Origin: Candidatus Riflebacteria bacterium HGW-Riflebacteria-1 | Lineage (GTDB): Bacteria > Muiribacteriota > Ozemobacteria > Ozemobacterales > Ozemobacteraceae | NCBI GenBank assembly: GCA_002839445.1 | Contig: PGYB01000005.1 | Location: 1 to 64,000 of the forward strand | Reading direction: 5' to 3' | DNA: 64,000 nucleotides | Shown: positions 46,059 to 54,275 of the stretch, one piece after another | Position numbering within the stretch: position 1 is the first letter of the stretch | How the letters are laid out: the number at the start of each line of letters is the position of its first letter | Made by a program: the position numbers and the translations under genes | The notes under the pieces: model-generated | Databases searched by the model: none | The model's input: only the letters and a program-made list of their open reading frames with translations | Told to the model about the DNA's origin: nothing

Positions 46059-47069
46059 ATGAATAAAGCGAGATACTATAAACAGACCGATGATGGTCTG
46101 CTTTGCCTGCTGTGCCCTCACCACTGCCGCCTGCAGCCCGGGCAGAGCGGTCGCTGTCTGTCGCGTGGTGCCGCCGATGACAACAGCATGCAACTTTACA
46201 GCTATGCCCGCGTAATTGCCGCCAATGTTGATCCGATCGAAAAAAAACCGCTATATCACGTGTTTCCCGGCAGGCCGATTTATTCGATAGGCTCTTATGG
46301 CTGTAACATGCATTGCCGGTTCTGCCAGAACGCGGATATCTCTCAGAAACGCCATACAGGCAGCGAACTGACGCCACAGCAACTGGTTGTTGAAGCGCAA
46401 AGCATAAAAGACAATATCGGTGTTGCCTTTACCTATAATGAGCCCGGCATCTGGTTTGAGTATATCTGCGACTGTGCGCCTCTGTTGCGTCAGGCTGGCC
46501 TGATGACGGTGATGGTAAGCAATGGCTATCTCAGCTCTGAGCCTTGGGCCGAGCTTTGTCAGTATGTCGATGCCATGAACATTGATCTCAAGTCGTTCAA
46601 TGCCGACTTTTACCAGAAAATCTGTGGCGGCCGGCTCGAAACTGTTAAAGACAACATCATTGCAGCAGTTAAAGCTGGCGTACATGTCGAGGTCACCAAC
46701 CTGGTTGTGACTGGTCTTAACGACAATCCGGCCGAGTTTTCGGAAATGGTCGACTGGCTGGCAGATCTTTCAGATCGGTTGCCACTGCATATTTCCCGTT
46801 ATTTTCCGCGCTATCTCGAAGCAGCCCCGCCAACCGACCCGGCAGTGATCGATAGCTTTGTCGCGCTCGCTGCGAAAAAACTCAAGTTCGTTTACCCGGG
46901 CAATGTCGCTGTGAGCCAGGACACCCTGTGCCCGGCCTGCAAAAGCGTGCTGGTCAAGCGTCATGCTTATGAAGTCATGCTGAATTATCGCGGTGCAGCC
47001 TGCCAGTGTGGCGAAAAGCTGCCATTTGTTGATGAGAACAGCTGGCCGAGAAAAGAAAGGATGGCCTGA
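46059..47069 (+). CDS. amrS: AmrS-type radical SAM protein (AmmeMemoRadiSam family)
   Basis: A 336-residue radical SAM enzyme. The start is ATG 46059. An N-terminal Cys pattern (LCLLCPHHC...GRC) resembles the PflA-like AmrS family, and the iron-sulfur site is CNMHCRFCQN with Cys at the required spacing. NIDLKSFNADFYQKICGG and the GN motif VTNLVVTGLND are typical. A C-terminal cluster (CPAC, then C-x-C) could bind a metal. Family members often pair with AMMECR1 and MEMO proteins; neither is in the window. The substrate is not established. Confidence 0.88.
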   Translation: MNKARYYKQTDDGLLCLLCPHHCRLQPGQSGRCLSRGAADDNSMQLYSYARVIAANVDPIEKKPLYHVFPGRPIYSIGSYGCNMHCRFCQNADISQKRHTGSELTPQQLVVEAQSIKDNIGVAFTYNEPGIWFEYICDCAPLLRQAGLMTVMVSNGYLSSEPWAELCQYVDAMNIDLKSFNADFYQKICGGRLETVKDNIIAAVKAGVHVEVTNLVVTGLNDNPAEFSEMVDWLADLSDRLPLHISRYFPRYLEAAPPTDPAVIDSFVALAAKKLKFVYPGNVAVSQDTLCPACKSVLVKRHAYEVMLNYRGAACQCGEKLPFVDENSWPRKERMA

Positions 47070-47070
47070 T

Positions 47071-47586
47071 TTGCCAGAAATTTCTGCAAAAAATGAAGAC
47101 AGAACCACCGGCCAGCGCCAGTTTGACTGGGGCCCACCGGCCAGCGCCACTGCCGACAGTTTTAAAGACTGGCTGGTGTATTTTATCATCATGGCACTGC
47201 TTGCCGGCGGGGTATGGACCCTGCTTGACATCAATGGTCGCCAGAGTGAATCTTCTGTTCAGCCACTTCGTGTCACTGCGAAGCACACCGCGGCCCCGGC
47301 AGTTGCTACAGCAACCGTCGCGCCAGCAGCGGTGCAGATTGTTGTCGCAAAACCAGAAACCCGCTTTTTTGTTCAGCTCGGGGCATTTGCTGATGAAGCT
47401 TCGGCCCGCGAAATATTCAATCAGCTTGATGCTGAGGGGTTTGCGCCAACTCTTGCTGAGCCCGATGCGCAGTTTGAAATTTTCCGTATTTTTGTCGGAC
47501 CTTACCCCGACGAAGCAACTGCCGAAGACATCGCCGAAAAGCTCAACGCCATCGACTTTCATTGCTTCGTCATCGAACAGCCATAA
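47071..47586 (+). CDS. Single-pass membrane protein with SPOR domain
   Basis: A 171-residue protein starting at TTG 47071, one base after the amrS stop and 11 bases after AAGG. A cytoplasmic head of about 40 residues is followed by a membrane helix (DWLVYFIIMALLAGGVWTLL), an Ala/Pro-rich linker and a SPOR domain at the C-terminus (RFFVQLGAFADEASAREIFNQL through FRIFVGPYPDEATAEDIAEKL). SPOR domains bind denuded peptidoglycan at the division site, so a cell-envelope or septal role is likely. Confidence 0.85.
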   Translation: MPEISAKNEDRTTGQRQFDWGPPASATADSFKDWLVYFIIMALLAGGVWTLLDINGRQSESSVQPLRVTAKHTAAPAVATATVAPAAVQIVVAKPETRFFVQLGAFADEASAREIFNQLDAEGFAPTLAEPDAQFEIFRIFVGPYPDEATAEDIAEKLNAIDFHCFVIEQP

Positions 47587-47710
47587 GATAACCCTAGTTC
47601 TGCCGAGAGCCCCAGTAAAGCAGTGTAAATTGGTGACATGAGAGATGCTGGTCATAAGGTGTTTTTCATTATAAATTGCCATAACAGCCCTGACTTTGCT
47701 GACTCAAATA

Positions 47711-47753
47711 TTTTGTCTGGTGCGACAGGTAACCAGACAAAAAGTGGTATAGT
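47711..47753 (+). promoter_or_regulatory. Inverted repeat and extended -10 promoter of the EF-hand gene
   Basis: TTTTGTCTGGT (47711-47721) and ACCAGACAAAA (47732-47742) pair over 11 bp with a 10-base spacer. Right after it is TGGTATAGT (47745-47753), an extended -10 sequence. A protein bound at the repeat would cover the -35 zone. Confidence 0.6.
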
Positions 47754-47820
47754 GTAGCTGTATCTTCTATTTGCTGAAGATGATTTAATAGGCACGTTTT
47801 TATCAGGGGGGAGCATCTGT

Positions 47821-48756
47821 ATGTTGAAAAAAATGTTGGTGATCGCTTTGCTGGTTCTGTTGAATAATGGTCTTTGTCTGGCGCAGGAGGCGCCCGCAGT
47901 TACTGAAACAGCTGCGGTAGTTTCTGAAAAAATCGACCCGGTATTCGACGAAGGCTGGGATCGTGGAGTTGGCAAAGTTACACCAGAAGTGCTTGCAAGG
48001 TTTGATGCTGATAAAAATGGTGAACTCAGCGTTGCTGAAAAAGAAACGATGAAAACCACTATGCGAGCCGAAAGACTGGCTAAATTCGATACCGACGGTG
48101 ACGGTAAAATCAGCGAAGCTGAAAAAAGAGTCGCCAAAGATGCCCGCAAAGAGCAGAAAGCCAACAAGGATAAAGCTCTCGCCAAATTCGATACTGATGG
48201 CGATGGCAAGCTCAGTGACACTGAACGCGCTGCCATGAAGGCTGAACGCCAGAAGAACAAAGAGAAGCGCCTCGAAAAACTCGATGCTGACGGTGATGGT
48301 AAACTCAGCGAAGCTGAAAAAGAAGCCGGCAAAAAGGCAGCAAAAGATAATAAAGAGAAAAATGGTAAAGCTCTCGCCAGATTCGATACTGATGGCGACG
48401 GCAAACTCAGTGATGCCGAGCGCGAAAGCATGAAGGCTGAGCGCCAGAAGAATAAAGAGAAGAAACTCGAAAAATTTGACGCTGACGGCGATGGTACATT
48501 TAGTGAGGCCGAAAAAGAACTAAGCAAAAAGGCTGCAAAAGAGAAAAAAGGCAAAGCGCTCGAGAAGTTTGATAAAGACGGCGATGGCAAGCTCGGCGAA
48601 ACTGAAAAGGCCGCGCAAAAACAGCAGAAAATGCAGAACCGCGAGCAAAAGCAAATTCGCGAACAGAAACAGAATAAAGAACAGAAACAGAATAAAGAAC
48701 AAAAACAGAATAGCCAGCAGAAACAGAATCGCCAGCAAAAAGGCAAAGGCAAGTAG
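47821..48756 (+). CDS. Secreted protein with seven EF-hand calcium sites and a Gln/Lys-rich tail
   Basis: A 311-residue exported protein. The signal peptide covers residues 1-22 (LVIALLVLLNNGLCLAQ). Seven EF-hand loops of the DxDxDG type follow at regular intervals: DADKNGELSVAE, DTDGDGKISEAE, DTDGDGKLSDTE, DADGDGKLSEAE, DTDGDGKLSDAE, DADGDGTFSEAE and DKDGDGKLGETE. Alternate units repeat as blocks, so the gene grew by internal duplication. The last 50 residues are Gln/Lys/Asn repeats. It has a good ribosome site (AGGGGGGAG) and a terminator. Extracellular or periplasmic calcium binding is likely; the role is unknown. Confidence 0.88.
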   Translation: MLKKMLVIALLVLLNNGLCLAQEAPAVTETAAVVSEKIDPVFDEGWDRGVGKVTPEVLARFDADKNGELSVAEKETMKTTMRAERLAKFDTDGDGKISEAEKRVAKDARKEQKANKDKALAKFDTDGDGKLSDTERAAMKAERQKNKEKRLEKLDADGDGKLSEAEKEAGKKAAKDNKEKNGKALARFDTDGDGKLSDAERESMKAERQKNKEKKLEKFDADGDGTFSEAEKELSKKAAKEKKGKALEKFDKDGDGKLGETEKAAQKQQKMQNREQKQIREQKQNKEQKQNKEQKQNSQQKQNRQQKGKGK

Positions 48757-48788
48757 TAAAAATATCTTGCCCCTGGACTGACAAACTA

Positions 48789-48826
48789 AAAGCTGCTCTC
48801 TCAAAGCTGAGAAAGCAGCTTTTTTA
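48789..48826 (+). terminator. Terminator after the EF-hand gene
   Basis: AAAGCTGCT (48789-48797) and AGCAGCTTT (48814-48822) pair, with six T in total at the end. Confidence 0.88.
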
Positions 48827-48852
48827 ACACAAGCGGCTGTTTTAAAGCCATA

Positions 48853-48940
48853 TTGTCACTGCGAGGAGACCTGGTCTCCGAAGCAGTCCTATCGATCAGT
48901 GAGATCGCCACGCCATCTTTACAGATGCCTCGCGATGAGC
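48853..48940. repeat. Dispersed palindromic repeat, full-length copy
   Basis: It begins TTGTCACTGCGAGG and ends CCTCGCGATGAGC, forming imperfect terminal inverted repeats. Inside are GGAGACC-T-GGTCTCC, CGATC...GATCG and CATCT...AGATG hairpins. The layout matches the copy at 32637-32728. Confidence 0.72.
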
Positions 48941-49080
48941 CATTTGCGACATATAGCTTTTTCGAAGACACCAAAAACCCTGCTCTTATCGCGACGACTG
49001 ACGAGTCGCTGTGCGCGAAAACTTTTTTGCGCAGCGGTGGTATTATATTGGTTAATGCTATATCAGTCGGAGTGTGTATC

Positions 49081-50694
49081 ATGACAAAATTTGCCAACAG
49101 GCTCTTCAGAGTATCGGGTCTGCTGTTCATCATTACCTGTTTAAGTCTGGCACCAGTGCAGGCGCAGATTGCCAGCCCATTTGACGTTGGGCAGATCAAA
49201 GTTGCCAATGTCGTCAGCAGTGGCAGTGATTATTCACAGATCAACGCCAGCGCGGCTCTTGAGCTGACCGCTGAAGAAAAAGAGTTGCTGGAGCTTCAGC
49301 TGCTTCCTTCTTATTACCCGATATTGAAGCACTGTCTTGCCGGCAAGGAGCCGTTTACTGGAAAAAATGGCGGTCTTGGCGCTGCTAAGAATCTGTGCAA
49401 AAGCTTTTTCTCCGCCGGTGCTCCCGATAACTACTCACGCGACTTCGGCAACCCGGTGAGAATGCTTGACTGGGCCCGCAGATATCGCAATGACGATAAG
49501 ATGTGCAAGCTTGTAACTTCGACGCGCCGTGGTGACGTTATTCTCACTGGTCCACAGAAACAGAAGGATATCGACACCAATTTCATCTGCCTGATGACAA
49601 AGGGGCCTTACTATCATGCCAGCATGGTCATTGACAGCGTTCCACCCGTAATCATCGAAGCGGTTGGTATTACCGCAAACCGCTCTGATACGACCAGCGA
49701 CAAGGTTCGTCTCAGCACCTGGTATGAAGAGTTCGGCAGCTGGGGTGCTTACCGCCTGGTAAGACCGACCCATGGCCAGTCCTCGGCCAAAGCTTCCGCT
49801 ATCATCGAAAAGGCAGTAGCCTATGCTGAAGCGCAGCTGGGCAAGCCTTATGATTACTCTTTTTCGAATTCAGACGGCAATACCGCATTTTATTGCAGCG
49901 AGCTTGTTCACAAGGCTTACACTATTGGTGCAGGTTTCAATGGCAATCTTGCCGACAAGAACCCTGAACGTGACAAGATATTAGTGGCTTTTCACGCGGT
50001 TATCGATGGACTTGCGCCAAAGAATAAGTACGAACTCTCTGACAAAGTCATGCAATTTGCCATTGATTACAGCCATTATCCAGATATCAATAAATTACAG
50101 AAATTTATCATTGACGAGCTGGTTCCGGGCTGTAAGACCCTCGAAAAGGCTTTTCCCGACAAAAGGGCCCGCGAAAAACTGAATAATGTGTTCAACAAAG
50201 TCAAGAACAATGAAGGTTTTAAAGGATTTGTGGCGGCCAACAAGGCTTATGAAGAAGCTAACAAAGCCGGCAAATTCAAAGCTGGCTGGGGTATTGGCAA
50301 GCTGCGCGAAATCAAAAGCAAGGCTGCCATCGGTATCGCCTTGCTCAAAGATATCGACAAACTGGGCAAGGAAAGTGGCGCCAGTCGCAAAGACTTACTG
50401 GTCGTTCTGACCAAAATTTTTATACCGATTTACAAAAATCTTGGCACCTTTGGCGAAGTTCTTGGCGGCATGAACAAGAGCTCGATGGTGGCCTTGCCTG
50501 AAGGCGTCAAGACCGTACTCAAAATCGTCGACTGGGGTGTTAACAAGCGCGAAGAAGTAAAAAAATGGCCGGTAGTTGGCGGCTGGCTGGCTGAAATTAT
50601 GCCCGGTAACGGTGATGGCAAGATCAGAACTGACCTCACCAGCCCCAGTGACCTCGCTAACGCCAGCCCCGACTTCACTCTCAATTATCCGTAA
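49081..50694 (+). CDS. YiiX-like permuted papain-fold amidase with signal peptide
   Basis: A 537-residue exported protein. The start is ATG 49081 (MTKFANRLFR); the longer frame upstream crosses the palindromic repeat. The signal peptide ends near residue 28 (PVQAQ). Residues about 150-280 match the permuted NlpC/P60 (YiiX/YaeF) fold: RRGDVILTG, the His of GPYYHASMVID, VIIEAVG, and the nucleophile Cys272 in FYCSELVHKAY. Such enzymes cleave amide or isopeptide bonds; the target is unknown. The C-terminal 230 residues are helical with no known domain, which is long for the family. Confidence 0.8.
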   Translation: MTKFANRLFRVSGLLFIITCLSLAPVQAQIASPFDVGQIKVANVVSSGSDYSQINASAALELTAEEKELLELQLLPSYYPILKHCLAGKEPFTGKNGGLGAAKNLCKSFFSAGAPDNYSRDFGNPVRMLDWARRYRNDDKMCKLVTSTRRGDVILTGPQKQKDIDTNFICLMTKGPYYHASMVIDSVPPVIIEAVGITANRSDTTSDKVRLSTWYEEFGSWGAYRLVRPTHGQSSAKASAIIEKAVAYAEAQLGKPYDYSFSNSDGNTAFYCSELVHKAYTIGAGFNGNLADKNPERDKILVAFHAVIDGLAPKNKYELSDKVMQFAIDYSHYPDINKLQKFIIDELVPGCKTLEKAFPDKRAREKLNNVFNKVKNNEGFKGFVAANKAYEEANKAGKFKAGWGIGKLREIKSKAAIGIALLKDIDKLGKESGASRKDLLVVLTKIFIPIYKNLGTFGEVLGGMNKSSMVALPEGVKTVLKIVDWGVNKREEVKKWPVVGGWLAEIMPGNGDGKIRTDLTSPSDLANASPDFTLNYP

Positions 50695-50731
50695 GCAGTC
50701 GTTTAGAGCTTATGTAATGGCAATAATAGAG

Positions 50732-51304
50732 TTAGTCATTCTGCTTGTTCATGAACTCTTGATATTGCGGGTCAACAGATTGATGGAAGCTGCTGATAAA
50801 AGTGCTGGGTGATGGAATCTGGGTTTTCCAGAGAGTGAGGGCAAGCAATACACCGACAGTGAAAAAGTGTGCTTCTTTGGAAAGTATGGTTAGAATCAGC
50901 CCCATCACCACAGGCGTACTGAAGAGTGAACTGCTGAATATCAGAAGAGCAAGGTCTCGGCTGAAAGCCATAAAAATGACTCGTTCACCAGTTGCCAGAT
51001 TGGCAGTTTCGCGCGGCTGCATCTGTAACTGCCTTTGACTCATGTTGTCAGTGACAAAATCGAGCTGGTGGCGAAATAGTCTCGACCTTACTGCCAGGCC
51101 GATAATGGCAAAGCTTAAAGCTAACACTGATATAACTATGTATACTACCTTAAGGTCTGTTATTGGCTTTTCTGCCGGCATAGTTGCAAGAATGGAAATA
51201 ATCACAACTGACAGGGCGGCAGCCTCAACTGGCAGCATCAGCCAGAAGACGGTAAGAAAAGGTTTGCGGCCGGCAATCAGGTTGTTAAGGTTTTCTGAAT
51301 ACAT
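50732..51304 (-). CDS. Integral membrane protein with four helices
   Basis: A 190-residue protein with hydrophobic segments near residues 18-40, 50-68, 115-135 and 140-160. No family motif was recognised. A basic, Gln-rich cytoplasmic segment (DNMSQRQLQMQPRE) separates the two helix pairs. It is convergent with the YiiX-like gene and lies alone between two non-coding stretches. Confidence 0.68.
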   Translation of the reverse strand: MYSENLNNLIAGRKPFLTVFWLMLPVEAAALSVVIISILATMPAEKPITDLKVVYIVISVLALSFAIIGLAVRSRLFRHQLDFVTDNMSQRQLQMQPRETANLATGERVIFMAFSRDLALLIFSSSLFSTPVVMGLILTILSKEAHFFTVGVLLALTLWKTQIPSPSTFISSFHQSVDPQYQEFMNKQND

Positions 51305-51460
51305 TGGGTTCTCCGCTATTCAATTGTCAGTCTCTGCAGATGATACTTCAGTAATCCTCCCAGATACAACTACCTGCACGAAGGTTCATTAGCATATTGA
51401 GCAACTTACACAATTCTGTTTCATTAAGATTCGCTCAGAACTGGCTTATGGCTTAGCCAT

Positions 51461-51494
51461 TCCGCTTCGTCACTTCGTTCCTCGCGAAAGCCAT
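51461..51494 (-). repeat. Dispersed palindromic repeat, partial inverted copy
   Basis: Read on the minus strand the core is GCGAGGAACGAAGTGACGAA, matching the GCGAGGAGCGAAGCGACGAA-type core of the other copies with a few changes. Confidence 0.55.
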
Positions 51495-51870
51495 GGATGG
51501 CCAAGTGCCGGTGAGCATCAGGATAGAAGCGAACCGACTAGTCCATTGTCACGCTTGAGTTCAAGAATTCGATTCATGGTATACCGCTAATGCCGGGCTC
51601 TCGGCAGGAATTCATTCGCTACAACTCTCGCCAGACAAAACTTTCAGGTTCGAGTTGTCGTGATTGCGTCAAAGCAGACTGGCTCGCAGAGCTGCTCTAT
51701 CCTGCGCAGCTCTGTATAAGCACGTCCTTGTGCAAAAAGTCTTCGCTCATGAAAACCTTGCCTGCGCCCTTGTAAAGCTTTTTATAGATGGCCATTTTTA
51801 GACACATATATTGCCAATCGAACTATGCCATTCAAATGTGACAGAGGACTAGTGACTCGTCGAGACAGGT

Positions 51871-51905
51871 TTTGTAATTACGAGCGAAGCGAAGTAATCT
51901 CAAAT
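51871..51905 (+). repeat. Dispersed palindromic repeat, partial copy
   Basis: TTACGAGCGAAGCGAAGTAA followed by TCTC shares the AGCGAAGCGA...AATCTC core with the copy at 32637-32728. Confidence 0.55.
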
Positions 51906-51980
51906 TCACAGAGTATTGCAGTCCCTCTATTTTTAATTCTTGAATCTACCTCCTTGCTGTTTGCTAAAAATGGTGGTACC

Positions 51981-52000
51981 ATGACTGACCGTTCAGTCAT
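51981..52000. promoter_or_regulatory. TetR-family operator over the efflux promoter
   Basis: A perfect palindrome, ATGACTGA-CCGT-TCAGTCAT, lies 37 bases before the TetR start. TTGCTG (51955-51960) and TACCAT (51977-51982) form a weak promoter whose -10 overlaps it. TGACTGA-type half sites are common for AcrR/TtgR-like regulators, so the protein encoded next probably binds here and represses its own operon. Confidence 0.8.
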
Positions 52001-52036
52001 TTTTATCAAAGGTTTTCACGGTTAACAGGAGGCAGT

Positions 52037-52633
52037 TTGGCCAGTTCAGTTAAAGACAAGAAGACGAAAATTCTCGACGCCGCCATAAAACTCTTCACCA
52101 GACAGGGTTATCACGAAACAAAACTTGATGAGGTAGCAAAACAGGCTGAAATAGCCAAGGGAACCCTTTATCTTTACTACAAAAGCAAAGAAGATCTCTT
52201 TTTGCAGTGCCTTATCGATGGTTTTGAGAAGTCGATGGTGCAAACCAAAACAGTTATTGAAAGTAATGACAGCACCAGCAACCGGCTTCTCAAGTTACTT
52301 GAGCTTCAGGCTGAACTGCATCGCCACAATGGCCCGCTTATTCAGCAGTTCATTCAAAGCGGCATAACCATTTCTTCAACTGCCGGCGCGCCAAAGCGCT
52401 TTTTTAATATGATGAAAGAAAAAGTTGAGCTGGTTGCGGTTTTTTTTGAGGAATGTGTGAAGAACGGCGAGTTTACCGATCGTTTTACACCGGTGCAGAT
52501 GGCGCTCATTTATCATCAGATTTTTGACCTGAATCTGAAATTTCAGATGTTTCAGGCTCCCACGATTTCTCCCGAGAGATGCAGCGAAATGCTGTTTGAT
52601 TTGTTCAAGTCAAAAGAACAGGCTAAGGCCTGA
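52037..52633 (+). CDS. TetR/AcrR-family transcriptional repressor
   Basis: A 198-residue regulator starting at TTG 52037 behind a perfect AGGAGG (52027-52032). The N-terminal helix-turn-helix is standard (ILDAAIKLFTRQGYHETKLDEVAKQAEIAKGTLYLYYKSKEDLF); the C-terminal part is a ligand-binding helical domain. It heads the operon of a TolC-like channel, an adaptor and an RND pump, and overlaps the next frame. It probably represses the pump through the palindrome 37 bases upstream and is released by a pump substrate; the ligand is unknown. Confidence 0.92.
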   Translation: MASSVKDKKTKILDAAIKLFTRQGYHETKLDEVAKQAEIAKGTLYLYYKSKEDLFLQCLIDGFEKSMVQTKTVIESNDSTSNRLLKLLELQAELHRHNGPLIQQFIQSGITISSTAGAPKRFFNMMKEKVELVAVFFEECVKNGEFTDRFTPVQMALIYHQIFDLNLKFQMFQAPTISPERCSEMLFDLFKSKEQAKA

Positions 52634-52647
52634 TGGAGGAACATTTA

Positions 52648-54261
52648 ATGCTTAAAGATCACAGAAAATCCTTTCAAAAATTCGCCCTTGTTCTTGTGTT
52701 GGCGAATTTTTTCAGCTCAGCATTGCTGGCTCAGGCAGGGAATTCGCCGACTACTGCTGTCGATGTGACAGAGCAGGCGGCACAGATAGCTAAAACCGCG
52801 GACTATGAGTTTATGACTGATGACAATAGCGCTGTAACTGATATGTACAATGAAACTTCTCACGAACAGAACGTGAGCGATGCGGTAACAGGCAGTGACA
52901 TGTCTGCTTACACCATAGTTGCCAGCGATTCTACCGAAATTGCAACTACTCTTACTATTGATGAATTCTGGGCACAACAGGCTTCTATGTCGAAGATCAG
53001 CGAGATCGGTTCTGGCCCTGTTCAGTTGCTTGATACTCATATCGGTGATATTTTGCGTCTGGCTCTGCTGCGCAACCGCACGATAATTGGCTCAGAACAG
53101 CAGGTTGAGAGTGCCAATGCCGGAGTAATACAGGCGAGATCTGCTCATGGTGCCAAACTGACCGGTAATTTCAGATACACCAGGGTTGATGATGTTGCTA
53201 ACCCGCTTGTTGGCAAAGACTCGCGCAATACTTATCTTGAGGTTGCTCAGCCACTCTTTCTCAGCGGCAGAGATCGCGCAGCTCTTGGTCAGGCGCGTCT
53301 CGGCAGATCTTCTGCCAGCGCTGGTCTGGTTTTAACCAGACAGCATGTTCTGCTGGAAGCGACCCTGCGCTGGCTGGGCTGGCTGTTTGCCGGCGAAGCA
53401 GAACGTGTCAGTCAGAAAGATCTCGAACTGGCTAAGGCTCACCATGGACTGGTCAGCACCAGGTACAAGCACAAACAGGTTTCGCAGTTTGAAGTGCTCA
53501 GAGCTGAGGTTCGACTGGCCAAGGCGAGCAGCGACCTGCGCAAGCAGACTAATGCAAGAGAGCTGGCATGTCTTGACCTGCTTAACGTTCTCGGTTTGCC
53601 TGAAAACACTCCGGTAACTACCCAGGACAGATTGCAGATGATCGATCTGCCGGTTGATCTGGTAAATGATGCTTCTGAAGCATTGCAGCTGCGCGAGGAT
53701 CTGCGCATAAAGCGCCTCGCTGTCGCTATCGCCCGCCAGGGAATCTCAGGTGCCCGTAGCGAAAATCAGCCAGTAGTAAGCCTGTTCGGGCAGAGTGGTG
53801 TTGCCGATCCGGCCGCCAAGTCAAAGACCTTCAGCGGCGAGAGCTACTGGAACGCCGGAGTAGTGGCCAACTTAACTCTTGGTGACGGTGGCATGCGCAA
53901 GGGCAAGATCAAAGATGCGCAGGCAAGACTGGCCATGGCCGAAAATGCTTTGATGCAGGCGATTGAGCAGGCAAACATCGAAATCAAGCAGGCTTATCTC
54001 AACATTGAGACAGCGAAAGAAGTGGTTGCGGCGCAGCGTCAGGCGTTGAAACAGGCCGAAGAAGCCCTGCGTCTGGCTGGTGTAAGATATACAAACGGCT
54101 TGTTTACCCAGGTTGAGCTGTTTGATGCCGAGAATGCTTATCTCGCTACACGTCTGCAGTATCTGCAGGCAATTTTCAGCTATCACCAGGCATATTCTTC
54201 TTACCGTCTCGCAACTGGTCAGCTTGGTCGAACACTGCTGGCGCAGGTTACCAGCAAGTAA
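52648..54261 (+). CDS. TolC-like outer-membrane efflux protein
   Basis: A 537-residue exported protein. The start is ATG 52648, with GGAGG eight bases upstream. After the signal peptide (about residues 10-30, ending SALLAQA) there is an unusual acidic region of about 90 residues, then two OEP repeats (about 125-320 and 335-535; DTHIGDILRLALLRNRTIIG and AEEALRLAGVRYTNGLFTQVELFDAENAYLATRLQYLQA). It forms the outer-membrane channel of the tripartite pump encoded with the next two genes. Confidence 0.9.
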   Translation: MLKDHRKSFQKFALVLVLANFFSSALLAQAGNSPTTAVDVTEQAAQIAKTADYEFMTDDNSAVTDMYNETSHEQNVSDAVTGSDMSAYTIVASDSTEIATTLTIDEFWAQQASMSKISEIGSGPVQLLDTHIGDILRLALLRNRTIIGSEQQVESANAGVIQARSAHGAKLTGNFRYTRVDDVANPLVGKDSRNTYLEVAQPLFLSGRDRAALGQARLGRSSASAGLVLTRQHVLLEATLRWLGWLFAGEAERVSQKDLELAKAHHGLVSTRYKHKQVSQFEVLRAEVRLAKASSDLRKQTNARELACLDLLNVLGLPENTPVTTQDRLQMIDLPVDLVNDASEALQLREDLRIKRLAVAIARQGISGARSENQPVVSLFGQSGVADPAAKSKTFSGESYWNAGVVANLTLGDGGMRKGKIKDAQARLAMAENALMQAIEQANIEIKQAYLNIETAKEVVAAQRQALKQAEEALRLAGVRYTNGLFTQVELFDAENAYLATRLQYLQAIFSYHQAYSSYRLATGQLGRTLLAQVTSK

Positions 54262-54275
54262 GGAAGTATAAAAGT

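Larger units (their letters stand above)
51305..52036. other. Non-coding interval of 732 bp before the efflux operon
   Basis: The interval has no credible gene. It holds two partial copies of the dispersed repeat (51461-51494 and 51871-51905) and, at the end, the TetR operator and promoter. Confidence 0.5.

Noticed and set aside
47652..48752. Minus-strand frame rich in Phe, Cys and Ser, 366 codons
   Set aside because: It is the antisense of the repetitive EF-hand gene; the low-complexity composition follows from the Gln/Lys repeats on the other strand.
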